Source of the DNA: a bacterium | GTDB lineage: Bacteria; Zhuqueibacterota; QNDG01; JAFGCO01 | Assembly (NCBI GenBank): GCA_016930535.1 | Contig: JAFGGN010000097.1 | Location: 1 to 64,000, forward strand | DNA: 64,000 nt | Direction of reading: 5' to 3' | Shown: piece after piece, positions 18,852 to 28,007 of the stretch | How positions within the stretch are numbered: the first letter of the stretch is position 1 | Layout: the number at the start of each line of letters is the position of its first letter | The notes under the pieces: generated by a model | What the model saw: only the letters and a program-made list of their open reading frames with translations | What the model was told of the DNA's origin: nothing | Database searches by the model: none | Made by a program: the position numbers and the translations under genes

Positions 18852-19862
18852 TCAAGCCGGCAGAGAAAATTTGTGAACGGTTGTATGCCGGTAGGACTCC
18901 CCGGGAAGAAGAATACAGGATGGGAATCCGGGCTGATTCGGTGAATCCGGGAAAAACTGGGTTTCAAGGCAGAGCGCACCGTGTTTGACGAACGGATCAC
19001 CCAAAAAATTTCCGCTGTAAAACTGAATTCCGGGTTTTGTCGTGAGGATCTCCATTCGGCGCCCGCTTACGGATTCTTCGACAATGGCAGCAGGCGTCAA
19101 TAGTCCTTCAAAATCATTCAGAATATAGCAGTGATCATACCCGCCGGGAACCGCATCCAGATCCCGGCCCACGGGTTTCATCGCTGTAAAATCCATCGGT
19201 GTGTCGATCACCGAGGCGATTTCTCCGGTCGGTATGGCGGTCTCATCCACAGGCAGATAGCGGGAAGCGTAGAGAATCAGCCTGTGATCCCTGACGGTTC
19301 CCCCACCGGCCAGATTCCAGTATGCGTGATTGGTCAGGTTCACGGGTGTTGCCTGATCCGTGGTGGCTTCATAGTCGATTTTCAGTTCATTGTCGTTATT
19401 CAACGAATAGGTCACAGTCACATTCAGGTTTCCCGGATATCCTTCCTCGCCGTCCACGCTGAAATAGGTGAATCTGACACCCGCGGATCCGGATGTTTCC
19501 ACGGGTTCCGCATTCCATACCCTGGCAAAAAAACCGGTCGGCCCGCCATGAAGATGATTGGGACCATTGTTTTTGGATAAATGGTATCGCTTTCCATGCA
19601 GTTCAAACTGGCCGTTTGCAATACGGTTGGCGTACCGGCCCACGGTCGATCCGATAAAGGACTGATCGGCCAGATAGCCCGCCAGATCCGGATAACCCAG
19701 TATCACGTTGCCGATATAGCCCTGCCTGTCCGGCATCTCAAGCGAAACCAGTGTTGCACCGTAACTGGTCACCCGGGCCGTCATCCGGTTTGCATTGTTC
19801 AGCACGAACAGAACGGCATTGTCCGGTCCGGCTGTTCCCCACGATTTTTGTTCAATAGACAT
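18852..19862 (-). CDS. galM: Aldose 1-epimerase (mutarotase)
   Basis: Interconverts alpha and beta anomers of aldoses so that released sugar can feed anomer-specific enzymes. About 336 residues from ATG 19862, which has GGGAGGA at the right distance; an in-frame TTG four codons earlier lies within that ribosome site and is rejected. GalM signatures: 'RYANRIANGQFEL', 'LSKNNGPNHLHGG', the catalytic His in 'NLTNHAYWNLAG' and the catalytic Glu in 'CLETQFFPDSPNQ'. It is the second gene of the pentose operon, so L-arabinose is the likely substrate. Confidence 0.93.
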   Translation of the reverse strand: MSIEQKSWGTAGPDNAVLFVLNNANRMTARVTSYGATLVSLEMPDRQGYIGNVILGYPDLAGYLADQSFIGSTVGRYANRIANGQFELHGKRYHLSKNNGPNHLHGGPTGFFARVWNAEPVETSGSAGVRFTYFSVDGEEGYPGNLNVTVTYSLNNDNELKIDYEATTDQATPVNLTNHAYWNLAGGGTVRDHRLILYASRYLPVDETAIPTGEIASVIDTPMDFTAMKPVGRDLDAVPGGYDHCYILNDFEGLLTPAAIVEESVSGRRMEILTTKPGIQFYSGNFLGDPFVKHGALCLETQFFPDSPNQPGFPSCILLPGESYRHTTVHKFSLPA

Positions 19863-19938
19863 AATTCCTCCCAATAAAATTACCGGACACTGCGCATGAT
19901 GTCAGGGCCGTACCCTGAATTTCGCCTGCCGGTCCGTT

Positions 19939-20973
19939 TTATATCCGATGGGTATTCATATTTTCCCGGGTAATGATATCGAGCGGGATCTCGATTCTCC
20001 TCTCAACGGTTTCCCGGATAATCAGGTGACGGAACATCATATAAATACCCTGATACCCCTGCATTTCCGGCCGCTGACTGATGATAAAATCGATCAGGCC
20101 GTGATCCAGGCACACGGCATTGTCCTCGATGAGATCATAGCCGATCAGCGCCGGCCTGGATTCGTTCGATAACTTTTTGAGGGCTTTGGCGACCTGATAG
20201 GTCAGCGCATTGGTAATGAAAATCCCTTTAAGACCGGAATGACCGTTCATGGCCGTTTCAAGCAGGGGCTTCAGTTTTCCCGGTTTTTCTCCAATATCGG
20301 CTTCCTCCATTTCCACCGTATATTTTTTGCTGTCACCAAAATAATTCATAAATCCGTTGCAGCGGGCCGATATATGATAATCATCGGGCAATGTCTTGAT
20401 CACCAGAAGGGTTCCCGGCGGAGACAGAATTTTTACCATGAGCTCCGCAGCAAGCCTGCCGCTTTGAAATCCATCCTGATTGATCACGGATACAGGATTC
20501 AGTTTCGGAAGATCCGAGTCGAAAAATATATAGGGTGTATTTTCAGGTAAACGCCTGATCAGCTCCGTAACCGAGTCGGTCAGAACAGGCGCTATAAGAA
20601 GTCCGTCGAGATCCGTATTCCGGATATCCTGTTCGACTTCAAACATTGAATCCGGCGCATATCTGTCATAATTAAAAAACCGCCCCCGGATACGGTTGAC
20701 CGCCAGTTCTCTCAGGGCCCGGTTCATTCCGGCAGCCGATAATGCCCAATATCCTCCGTCCTGGTCCAGTCCGGGCATCACAATACCGATCGTGTATACT
20801 TTTCCGAGTTTCAGGTTTCTTGCATAAAGATTGGGAGTATAATCCAGTTCATCAATTGCCTTGCGTACCCTGGCTTCCGTGGCGGGGGCGACACGCCCAC
20901 GGTTATGCAGCACACGGTCGACAGTCCCGATCGAGACACCGGCTCTTTCCGCAATTTTCTGAAGCGTAGTCAT
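19939..20973 (-). CDS. LacI-family transcriptional regulator of the pentose operon
   Basis: Sugar-responsive DNA-binding protein. About 344 residues from ATG 20973, chosen because the helix-turn-helix begins at once ('TTLQKIAERAGVSIGTVDRV', residues 2-21), followed by the hinge 'YTPNLYARNLKLGK'. The rest is a periplasmic-binding-protein-like effector domain ('GIVMPGLDQDGGYW', 'GLLIAPVLTDSV', 'PALIGYDLIEDN'). It is the first gene of the operon. Two identical 15-bp sites lie directly upstream, one at the predicted transcription start and one abutting the ATG, suggesting autoregulation together with the operon. Confidence 0.93.
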   Translation of the reverse strand: MTTLQKIAERAGVSIGTVDRVLHNRGRVAPATEARVRKAIDELDYTPNLYARNLKLGKVYTIGIVMPGLDQDGGYWALSAAGMNRALRELAVNRIRGRFFNYDRYAPDSMFEVEQDIRNTDLDGLLIAPVLTDSVTELIRRLPENTPYIFFDSDLPKLNPVSVINQDGFQSGRLAAELMVKILSPPGTLLVIKTLPDDYHISARCNGFMNYFGDSKKYTVEMEEADIGEKPGKLKPLLETAMNGHSGLKGIFITNALTYQVAKALKKLSNESRPALIGYDLIEDNAVCLDHGLIDFIISQRPEMQGYQGIYMMFRHLIIRETVERRIEIPLDIITRENMNTHRI

Positions 20974-20975
20974 TG

Positions 20976-20990
20976 TGTTAACGTACACGC
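20976..20990. promoter_or_regulatory. Operator candidate 1 of the LacI-type regulator
   Basis: TGTTAACGTACACGC, with TGT...ACA outer symmetry and a 6-bp centre, ends two bases from the regulator's start codon. It is identical to the copy at 21028-21042, 52 bp away (about five helical turns), so one protein tetramer could loop the DNA. Assignment to this regulator is inferred from position. Confidence 0.65.
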
Positions 20991-21027
20991 AAATTAAACA
21001 AAAATAAATCCGCTTTTTATTGACGGA

Positions 21028-21042
21028 TGTTAACGTACACGC
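21028..21042. promoter_or_regulatory. Operator candidate 2 of the LacI-type regulator
   Basis: A second exact copy of TGTTAACGTACACGC. It lies just downstream of the candidate -10 box (21047-21052), covering the predicted transcription start near 21040, as expected for a repressor site. Confidence 0.65.
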
Positions 21043-21046
21043 GGGC

Positions 21047-21075
21047 AATTTAAAGAGTTAATGTCTGAAAGTCAA
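21047..21075 (-). promoter_or_regulatory. Candidate promoter of the pentose operon
   Basis: Minus strand TTGACT (21075-21070), 17 bp, TAAATT (21052-21047). It would drive the regulator and the eight downstream genes. Confidence 0.6.
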
Positions 21076-21108
21076 GATAATATAAGAAAATTTTATTGGC
21101 AATTCCCA

Positions 21109-21498
21109 TCAATTATTCAATTTGACCATTCCCGACCTGAAAAATGCCTCTATCGTTTTGAGCAGATCTTCTGTCCTTATGGGTTTGGACAGATACCGGA
21201 CGTTTTTCATTTTCACTATTTTCGCGATCAGGGCCGGATCCGGATAACCCGTCATCAATATAACAGGGATATCGAATTGACTCGAAATCTGAGAGGTGAC
21301 TTCGAATCCGTCGACTGGTCCTTTGAGTCTCAGGTCCATCAGAACCAGATCCGGCTGCTCCTGATCCACAAGTTGAAGAGCGCGTTCTCCCCTTCCGACC
21401 ACCTGACACACCTGGTGACCGGCCAGTTTCAGCTCCATCTGGAGAGACAGTGCGGAAATGGCTTCATCTTCAAAGATCAGTATATTGAGTGCCTTCAT
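21109..21498 (-). CDS. Stand-alone response-regulator receiver protein
   Basis: Single-domain phosphoacceptor of 129 residues with no output domain. The acidic pair is in 'ILIFEDEAISA', the phosphorylated Asp is residue 55 ('DLVLMDLRLKG'), and the Thr and Lys of the active site are in 'VILMTGYPD' and 'YLSKPIRTEDLL'. AGGATATC precedes the ATG. Its sequence resembles the N-terminal receiver of the divergent multi-PAS kinase, which is a likely partner (inference). It ends 36 bp before the -35 box of the pentose operon on the same strand. Confidence 0.92.
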   Translation of the reverse strand: MKALNILIFEDEAISALSLQMELKLAGHQVCQVVGRGERALQLVDQEQPDLVLMDLRLKGPVDGFEVTSQISSQFDIPVILMTGYPDPALIAKIVKMKNVRYLSKPIRTEDLLKTIEAFFRSGMVKLNN

Positions 21499-22157
21499 GA
21501 TATCCTGGTTTTCATATTTAGTCAGACCATTCCCTTTATGACGGTTTATCCTTCACCCGTATCCTGATCTCACAAAGTCCATGCCAGGTAAAAATGATTT
21601 AAAAACCATGATCATGCAGAAATAATATGTTATTCTAAACTTATTATATAAAAGGAATTATATGCCAATCATAAATTACCGGCATGAAAAATTACCCGAA
21701 TGGGTACCGGATACTTTTTACCTGTTTTATTGATCCTGTACCGTACGCTTCAACCGAATAAACCATTTGATTTCAATAAATTATACAGTATTCATCCATC
21801 CGGCCGTATGACGTGATTCTGAGGCAAGAACAAAACCGGATTATGAATAAAACATTAATTTTATTACATTTTGCTAATAATTAAACGGATTCAAAACCAT
21901 TTCTGCCTTTTCAAATAAATATCCGGACTGCAAAATGAAATTATTACGATAAGGGTCAGAACATGTCCGCATGACGGACTGCGTGAAAAATCACACGGTT
22001 ATCAAGACAATTCTTGAATTTTAACAATTTCCGACATATATTTAATCAACATGTCTGATAGCGATAAAATTCATCATCATGTGACAGCACACCGACAATC
22101 AAAAGCAGCATCGATTTATTGAGTCCTTCTGACAGGTCATAAAACAAGGATGTGCCC
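21499..22157. promoter_or_regulatory. AT-rich divergent regulatory region, no clear gene
   Basis: A 659-bp gap between the orphan receiver and the multi-PAS kinase. Contents: a candidate promoter for the kinase at 22014-22042, a small inverted repeat GTCCG-CATGA-CGGAC (21965-21979), and a 23-codon reading frame at 21662-21733 that is only weakly supported. No RNA gene was recognised. Confidence 0.5.
22014..22042 (+). promoter_or_regulatory. Candidate promoter of the multi-PAS kinase gene
   Basis: TTGAAT (22014-22019), 17 bp, TATATT (22037-22042). Predicted start near 22049, leaving a leader of about 110 nt before ATG 22158. Confidence 0.5.
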
Positions 22158-25100
22158 ATGCAAAAAGCCAGCATCCTGATCGTTGAAGATGAAATCATCA
22201 TTGCCTATGACATTCAGTACAAATTGCAGAGCCTCGGTTTTCAGGTTTGCAGTATCTGCACATCGGGAAAACAGGCAATCGAAGGTGTGCAAAAATACGC
22301 ACCCGACCTGGTACTGATGGATATACGTCTGAAGGGAAAGATGACGGGTATCGAAGCCGCTGACTGCATATCAAAGGACCATGATGTCCCCGTTATTTAT
22401 CTGACGGCCCATACGGATAACAACACACTCGACAAAGCAAAGCATACGCATCCATACGGCTACCTTGTCAAACCGATCGACAATGAACAATCGCTGCTCG
22501 CTCCCATCGAAATTGCCCTGCACAAGCATGAGATGGAAAGCATACTCAGGGAACGCGAATCCTGGTTCGCCTCCACTCTGCAGAGTATCGAGGACGCCAT
22601 TATCACCACGGACAGGCAGGGCAATATCACGGTCATGAATCCAAAGGCCGTTGTATTGACCGGGTATTCACAGGCTGAAGCGGCGAGCCAGTTCCTCGAA
22701 TCACTGGTGCCCCTGGTCTCCGGTAACCGGTCCATTCCCGTTTCAGAATGGATGCAGCTCACGATTGAATCGGCGAACGTTCAGGAACTGCCGCCGGAAA
22801 CCGTGCTCGTGAACAAAAACGACCGGACCTGCTTTATCGAGGGAACCATTTCTCCCATATACTCTCCGAAAGGTACCGTGGCAGGTGCGGTTCTCGCGTT
22901 CCGGGACATCACACAGCGGAAACAATCGGAAGACGCGTTGCGGAGGGAACGCAACCTGTTCAACCGGATAACCGAAGCGAGTCCTGCCGGCATCGTGATG
23001 GTCAATAAGGATGGCCGTATTCATTTTGCCAATAATCAGGCCGAAAAGGTGCTGGGCCTGTCGAAAGACCATATCGAACAGCGTGATTATAACGATCCGC
23101 AATGGAAAATCATGGATATCGAGGGCCAGCCGTTCGATTCGGGCAACCTCCCCTTTACTGTGGTGAAACGAACGCTGAAAGGCATCAGAAACATCGAACA
23201 TCTGATCCAATGGGCCGATGGCCGCCGCGTGATGCTTTCGATTAATGCGGAACCCCTTTTCGACCATGAAAACGCATTCGATGGTATGGTCGCCACCGTG
23301 GAAGACATCACACTCAGACATCTGACGGAGAAGGCCCTGAGAGAAAGCGAAGAAAAATTCAGATCCATTTTACAGAATCTCAATGATTTGATCTGGATTC
23401 TGGACGATCATTATATTATCCAGTTTGTCACCGATTCCTGTCAGACCGTGCTGGGTTATACGATTGAACAGATTCTGTGCATTTCGATTTTTGACCGTAT
23501 CCATCCGGACGACATGGACCTGGTCCGCAAACAGATGAAACAGATCGAAAACCGTTCGGACGAAATCCAGCCTTTCGAGCTGCGCATGAAACACCTGAGC
23601 GGTCACTGGATTATTATGGAGCTGGTCGGGAACAATCAGCTCGACAATCCGGCCATACGGGGAATCATTCTGTCGGGCAGGGACATCACCGAACGCCGGC
23701 AGATCGAGGCATCGCTGAGAGAAAGCCAGGAACGTCTCAAACTCGCACTCGAAGGCACGAATGACGGATTATGGGATTACAGTCCGAAAGCGAATACCGT
23801 GTATTTCAGTGCCAGATGGTTTTCCATGCTGGGCTATCCCCCCTTCTCTCTGCCTTCCACTATGGATACATGGAAACGGCTGCTGCATCCCGAAGATGCA
23901 CCGGACGCAAAAAAGGCACTGAATCAGTTCGTCCGGTCGAACCGGGATTTTTACACCAATGAATACCGGCTTCGTACTGCCGACGGTGAATACAGGTACG
24001 TTCTTTCACGCGGCAAGGCCGTGGAAAGGGATAAAAACGGCCGCATCACACGCATGGTGGGAACCATTACGGATATCACGGAGCAAAAGGAGGCCGATGC
24101 GCGTATCCGCGAATCCGAAACCAAGTTCCGCCAGATTGTTGAATCATCTCCCATGGGCATGCATATGTACAGGCTCGACGGCCGGAACCGGCTGATATTT
24201 ACAGGAGCCAATCCGGCAGCCGATACAATTCTCGGCATCCCGAACGACCAGTTTATCGGGAAGACCCTGGAACAGGCTTTTCCGCCTCTTGCCAAAACGG
24301 AAATTCCGGCAAAATACCGTGATGTATGCAAAAAGGGAATCCCCTACAATGCGGAACAAATCACGTACAAACATGGTCAGATCGACGGAGCTTTCGATGT
24401 TCATGCGTTTCTGACGGCTCCAGGAATGATGACGGTCATGTTCGTAGATGTGACAGACAGAAAACGCATAGAAGACCGGCTGCGTATGACGCGGTACTCG
24501 ATCAACCATGTCGGTGAAGGTGCCTTCTGGATCAACAGGGATGCCATGTTCATCGACGTCAATGAAACAGCCAGCCAAATGCTGGAATACACACGTGAAG
24601 AACTGCTGAAAATGAAAATGTCCGACATTCAGCCGTCTTTCCGCATCAGCAGATGGAAAGCGTACTGGAAAGAGCTGAAAGAGAAAAATTGCATTGTCAC
24701 TGAAACGGTACAGATCACGAAAACCGGACGAAAAATACCGGTGGAAATGATCGGTAATTATCTGGAATACGAAAACACGGAATACAATTTCACGGTAGTC
24801 AGAAACATTGAGGAACGGCAAAAAACGTTGCACGCGCTTCAGGAAAGCGAGCACAAGCTCAGCCTGCTGGCCAGAAACTACCGGGGAATTGCCTATCAGG
24901 TACAAATCAGGGGCAAAAACAACTTCGTGTTGTCCCATCTCGACGGCGAACTGGAACGCCTGACCGGATATCCCGCGGAATACTTTCAAACCGGAAAATT
25001 ACACTGGAACCAGCTGATTCATCCTGACGACGCCGCCTCTGTCAACAAGGAAGAGCATAATATCGCCACGCTTTCCGAATACACGGCGGACAATGAATAC

Positions 25101-26333
25101 CGGATCATCACGCGCTCGGGAGAGATACGGTGGGTACGCGATATTGCACGTATGATCGATTCGGAAGACATTCCCATGTTCCAGGGGTCCATTTTCGATG
25201 TCACGGAACGTGTACAGGCCGAAATTGCACTGAGAGAAAGTGAAGAAAAATACAGAAGTCTTGTCGAACTCGCCAGCGACGGAATAGTCATTATCGAGAA
25301 TGACCGTATCCGTTTTGCAAACAACCGGATATTTGAAATGCTCAACGTCCCTGCCAGCACACTGATCAATTCTGAATGGCTGAATTACGTGGTCCCCGAA
25401 GACAGAAATCAGATGACTGATTACTACAGGAGACGCCTGCAGGGCGACAGCGCCCCGCGGACCTTTGAAACCCGTATTCTGGACAAAAACCTTCAGATAC
25501 TGCCGGTTGAAATCAGTGCCGGACGTATTCCGTTCCAAAACCGGGATGCATTTCTTGTCTTTGTCCGGGATATCCGGGAACGGAAAACAGCCGAAATGGC
25601 CATGCAGCAGGCTCAGCGCACCTATCACCTGGCCTCTCTGGGCACCCTGGCTGCAGGTATATCCCATGAAATCAATCAGCCTCTGACGGCCCTGAAACTC
25701 AAAGTGGACGGGCTGCTGTACTGGGGCGATGAAAATCCCGAGATTCTGCAGAAAAATCTGAAAAAAAATCTCCAGTTCATCACGGATCAGGCCGATGAAA
25801 TCAATAAAATTATCAGGCATATGCGGTCCCTGATCTATCAGGAAAAGACACCGCCCGAACCCATCCATGTCAATCAGACCATTCATAAAGCCTGCCGGTT
25901 TATGGAACAGCGGCTGATGTCACACCACATTGAACTGGACCTGAAACTGACCAAGGCCGATCCCGTGGTCATGGCCATAGAGACGCCTCTGGAGCAGATC
26001 ATTCTCAATCTGATGACCAATGCCATCAATGCGCTGGACAGACAGCCCGGGAAGGACAAAAAAATAATCATTGCCACCAAAATCAGGACGGAAATATGTA
26101 TCATCGATGTCATGGACAACGGTCCGGGAATTCCGGAATCCGATCTCTCACGTATTTTTGACCCGCTTTTCACGACCGAAAAGGACGGGAAAGGCATGGG
26201 ACTCGGACTGGCCATTGTTGAAGAACTGCTGAAACAGTTCAAGGGCTCCATTAAAGCGGAAAACTGTAAAGAAGGGGGCGCCTGCATGGAGGTAAAAATA
26301 CCGATTCATCATTCGGACGGCACCCAATCATAA
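22158..26333 (+). CDS. REC-multiPAS hybrid sensor histidine kinase
   Basis: Apparently soluble sensor kinase of 1391 residues; no transmembrane segment is evident. An N-terminal receiver (residues 4-120, phospho-Asp55 in 'DLVLMDIRLKG') is followed by what I count as eight PAS/PAC units, separated by linkers of the type 'DITERRQIEASLRES'. The kinase core follows: the His in 'AAGISHEINQPLTAL', N-box 'NLMTNAINALD', G1 'DNGPGIP', F-box 'FDPLFTTEKDGKG' and G2 'GMGLGLAI'. ATG 22158 is used, with AAGGA 8 nt upstream. The sigma-54 activator starts 54 bp downstream and is the likely phosphotransfer partner. Ligands of the PAS domains are unknown. Confidence 0.95.
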   Translation: MQKASILIVEDEIIIAYDIQYKLQSLGFQVCSICTSGKQAIEGVQKYAPDLVLMDIRLKGKMTGIEAADCISKDHDVPVIYLTAHTDNNTLDKAKHTHPYGYLVKPIDNEQSLLAPIEIALHKHEMESILRERESWFASTLQSIEDAIITTDRQGNITVMNPKAVVLTGYSQAEAASQFLESLVPLVSGNRSIPVSEWMQLTIESANVQELPPETVLVNKNDRTCFIEGTISPIYSPKGTVAGAVLAFRDITQRKQSEDALRRERNLFNRITEASPAGIVMVNKDGRIHFANNQAEKVLGLSKDHIEQRDYNDPQWKIMDIEGQPFDSGNLPFTVVKRTLKGIRNIEHLIQWADGRRVMLSINAEPLFDHENAFDGMVATVEDITLRHLTEKALRESEEKFRSILQNLNDLIWILDDHYIIQFVTDSCQTVLGYTIEQILCISIFDRIHPDDMDLVRKQMKQIENRSDEIQPFELRMKHLSGHWIIMELVGNNQLDNPAIRGIILSGRDITERRQIEASLRESQERLKLALEGTNDGLWDYSPKANTVYFSARWFSMLGYPPFSLPSTMDTWKRLLHPEDAPDAKKALNQFVRSNRDFYTNEYRLRTADGEYRYVLSRGKAVERDKNGRITRMVGTITDITEQKEADARIRESETKFRQIVESSPMGMHMYRLDGRNRLIFTGANPAADTILGIPNDQFIGKTLEQAFPPLAKTEIPAKYRDVCKKGIPYNAEQITYKHGQIDGAFDVHAFLTAPGMMTVMFVDVTDRKRIEDRLRMTRYSINHVGEGAFWINRDAMFIDVNETASQMLEYTREELLKMKMSDIQPSFRISRWKAYWKELKEKNCIVTETVQITKTGRKIPVEMIGNYLEYENTEYNFTVVRNIEERQKTLHALQESEHKLSLLARNYRGIAYQVQIRGKNNFVLSHLDGELERLTGYPAEYFQTGKLHWNQLIHPDDAASVNKEEHNIATLSEYTADNEYRIITRSGEIRWVRDIARMIDSEDIPMFQGSIFDVTERVQAEIALRESEEKYRSLVELASDGIVIIENDRIRFANNRIFEMLNVPASTLINSEWLNYVVPEDRNQMTDYYRRRLQGDSAPRTFETRILDKNLQILPVEISAGRIPFQNRDAFLVFVRDIRERKTAEMAMQQAQRTYHLASLGTLAAGISHEINQPLTALKLKVDGLLYWGDENPEILQKNLKKNLQFITDQADEINKIIRHMRSLIYQEKTPPEPIHVNQTIHKACRFMEQRLMSHHIELDLKLTKADPVVMAIETPLEQIILNLMTNAINALDRQPGKDKKIIIATKIRTEICIIDVMDNGPGIPESDLSRIFDPLFTTEKDGKGMGLGLAIVEELLKQFKGSIKAENCKEGGACMEVKIPIHHSDGTQS

Positions 26334-26387
26334 AAACCGTCCGTGATCCGTTGCGGACCGGCGGGCGAAAACAACTCCGGAGAGCCG

Positions 26388-27836
26388 ATGCACATACTGC
26401 TTGTTGAAGACAATCCGGCCATTCGTGAAAGTCTGAATGACCTGCTGAATAATATGAATTACACGGTGACATGTTGTGAAAACGGCCGTGAGGCCATCGA
26501 TTTGCTTCAAGGCACTGCTGTGGATGTGGTTATTTCGGACATTATGATGCCGGAAGTAGACGGCCACAGGCTTCTTATGAAAATCAAGCAAAACGAATCG
26601 CTCAAACATATCGAGGTGGTGCTGTTCACGGGTCACGGGGATATAAAAAGTGCCGTTGAAGCCATGCGCCAGGGAGCATACGATTATCTTCTGAAACCCG
26701 TCGATGTGCAGGAACTCGGTCTGGTGTTGAAACGGATTCAGGAACTGGTTCTGCTCAAGACGGAGCATCGCCGGCTCAGCCAGCATTTTCAGGAGGAAGT
26801 GCAGAAGGCCACAAAAACCATAGAAAACGAACTGATCGCCGTTCGCAAGGCCTTTGCACGTGAAATCGGCACCATTGAAATCGGCATTTTCTCGGACAGC
26901 ATGAAACAGTTGTTCAAGCGTGCCGAGACATTGCATCAAAATCCCGAAATTCCTATTCTGATCGAAGGGGAAACCGGAACGGGAAAGGAACTGGTTGCCC
27001 ATTTCATTCACTATGGATTCGGGGATGTGATCTCGCCTTTTGTGGGTCTGAACTGCGCGGCCCTGAGTGCCAGCTTGTTCGAAAGCGAGCTTTTCGGGTA
27101 CGAGCCGGGCGCCTTTACCGGCGGTAATCCCAAGGGACAGATCGGCAAACTGGAACTGGCCAAGAACGGATCGCTGTTTCTCGATGAAATCACGGAAATG
27201 CCCGCAGAACATCAGGCTAAATTACTGCGTGTGATTCAGGAACGCGAATTTTTCCGTGTCGGCGGTCTCAAAAAACAGCAGGCTGAAGCCCGGTTCATCT
27301 GCGCGACCAATCAGAATGTTAAAAATGCCATCTCAGATGGAAAATTCCGCCAGGACCTGTATTTCAGACTGAACATCGGGCATGTCCGTATTCCTCCCTT
27401 AAGGGAAAGACGGGAGGAAATACTGCCCCTGGCGCTTTTGTTCCTCAATCGTCTGTCAAACCAGAGACCCACACATTTCAGTAAAATCCATCCGGACGCA
27501 AGCAGCCTGTTAAAAAATTATCAATGGCCGGGCAACGTGCGCGAATTGAAGAATCTGATTGAACGAATCGTTCTGTACTGGGATGATGAAGAAATCCGTC
27601 CCGTGCATGTCCGCGCTTGCCTGGAAAGCATACCGTCCCTCCAGCCAACTGAGACATCCCTCGAACCGGCTGAAGACTTGCATCTTCCAGGGTCGGGTTT
27701 ACAGTTAAACGACCATATTCTTGCGATTGTTAAAAAGGCACTGCAGCGGCATGGAGGCAACCAGACACAAACAGCGCGTTATCTTGGCATATCCGTCCGG
27801 GTTCTGCAAACCTACCTTAAAAAAATAAAAAAATAA
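26388..27836 (+). CDS. NtrC-family sigma-54-dependent response regulator
   Basis: Enhancer-binding activator of 482 residues from ATG 26388 (GGAG upstream). The receiver domain (1-120) has phospho-Asp51 ('VDVVISDIMMPEVDG'). The AAA+ domain (about 165-395) has Walker A 'GETGTGKELV', Walker B 'GSLFLDEITEM' and the sigma-54 contact loop as 'GAFTGG' instead of the usual GAFTGA. The C-terminal Fis-type helix-turn-helix is 'NQTQTARYLGISVRVLQTYL'. It lies directly behind the multi-PAS kinase. A palindrome and a -24/-12 promoter follow within 190 bp, pointing to the chemosensory operon as its target (inference). Confidence 0.95.
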   Translation: MHILLVEDNPAIRESLNDLLNNMNYTVTCCENGREAIDLLQGTAVDVVISDIMMPEVDGHRLLMKIKQNESLKHIEVVLFTGHGDIKSAVEAMRQGAYDYLLKPVDVQELGLVLKRIQELVLLKTEHRRLSQHFQEEVQKATKTIENELIAVRKAFAREIGTIEIGIFSDSMKQLFKRAETLHQNPEIPILIEGETGTGKELVAHFIHYGFGDVISPFVGLNCAALSASLFESELFGYEPGAFTGGNPKGQIGKLELAKNGSLFLDEITEMPAEHQAKLLRVIQEREFFRVGGLKKQQAEARFICATNQNVKNAISDGKFRQDLYFRLNIGHVRIPPLRERREEILPLALLFLNRLSNQRPTHFSKIHPDASSLLKNYQWPGNVRELKNLIERIVLYWDDEEIRPVHVRACLESIPSLQPTETSLEPAEDLHLPGSGLQLNDHILAIVKKALQRHGGNQTQTARYLGISVRVLQTYLKKIKK

Positions 27837-27873
27837 CTCCAGAATACAGAGAAATACGCTCAGACACCGGCAT

Positions 27874-27897
27874 TACAAATCGGTATACCGATTTGTA
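27874..27897. promoter_or_regulatory. 24-bp perfect palindrome, probable enhancer site (UAS)
   Basis: Half-site TACAAATCGGTA followed by its exact reverse complement. A further half-site-like GGTTTGTAATTA lies about 10 bp downstream. The centre is about 148 bp upstream of the start predicted from the -24/-12 promoter, the normal distance for a sigma-54 activator site. No T-run follows, so a terminator is less likely. It begins 38 bp after the activator gene. Confidence 0.6.
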
Positions 27898-28007
27898 TTA
27901 TATACGGGTTTGTAATTATTTCACAGGCCTTTTCCGCCAAAGCCTAATATAACCATATTATTGTATATATTTAACTTATGCAATTTGATGCTGCTCCGGT
28001 TCATGAA

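Noticed and set aside
17099..19000. Longer N-terminus for ribulokinase starting at 19000
   Set aside because: The extra 74 residues overlap the mutarotase gene and precede the conserved FGGY start, which has its own ribosome site.
21577..21592. Minus-strand TGGCAT...TTGTG as a sigma-54 promoter for the orphan receiver
   Set aside because: The invariant GC of the -12 element is GT, so it is too weak to call.
21835..21885. 13-codon frame starting at 'atgaataaaac' in the kinase leader region
   Set aside because: No ribosome site and very AT-rich; chance is likely.
27874..27897. Palindrome read as a terminator for the sigma-54 activator gene
   Set aside because: AT-rich arms with no loop and no T-run after it; its place upstream of a -24/-12 promoter favours a protein-binding site, though termination is not fully excluded.
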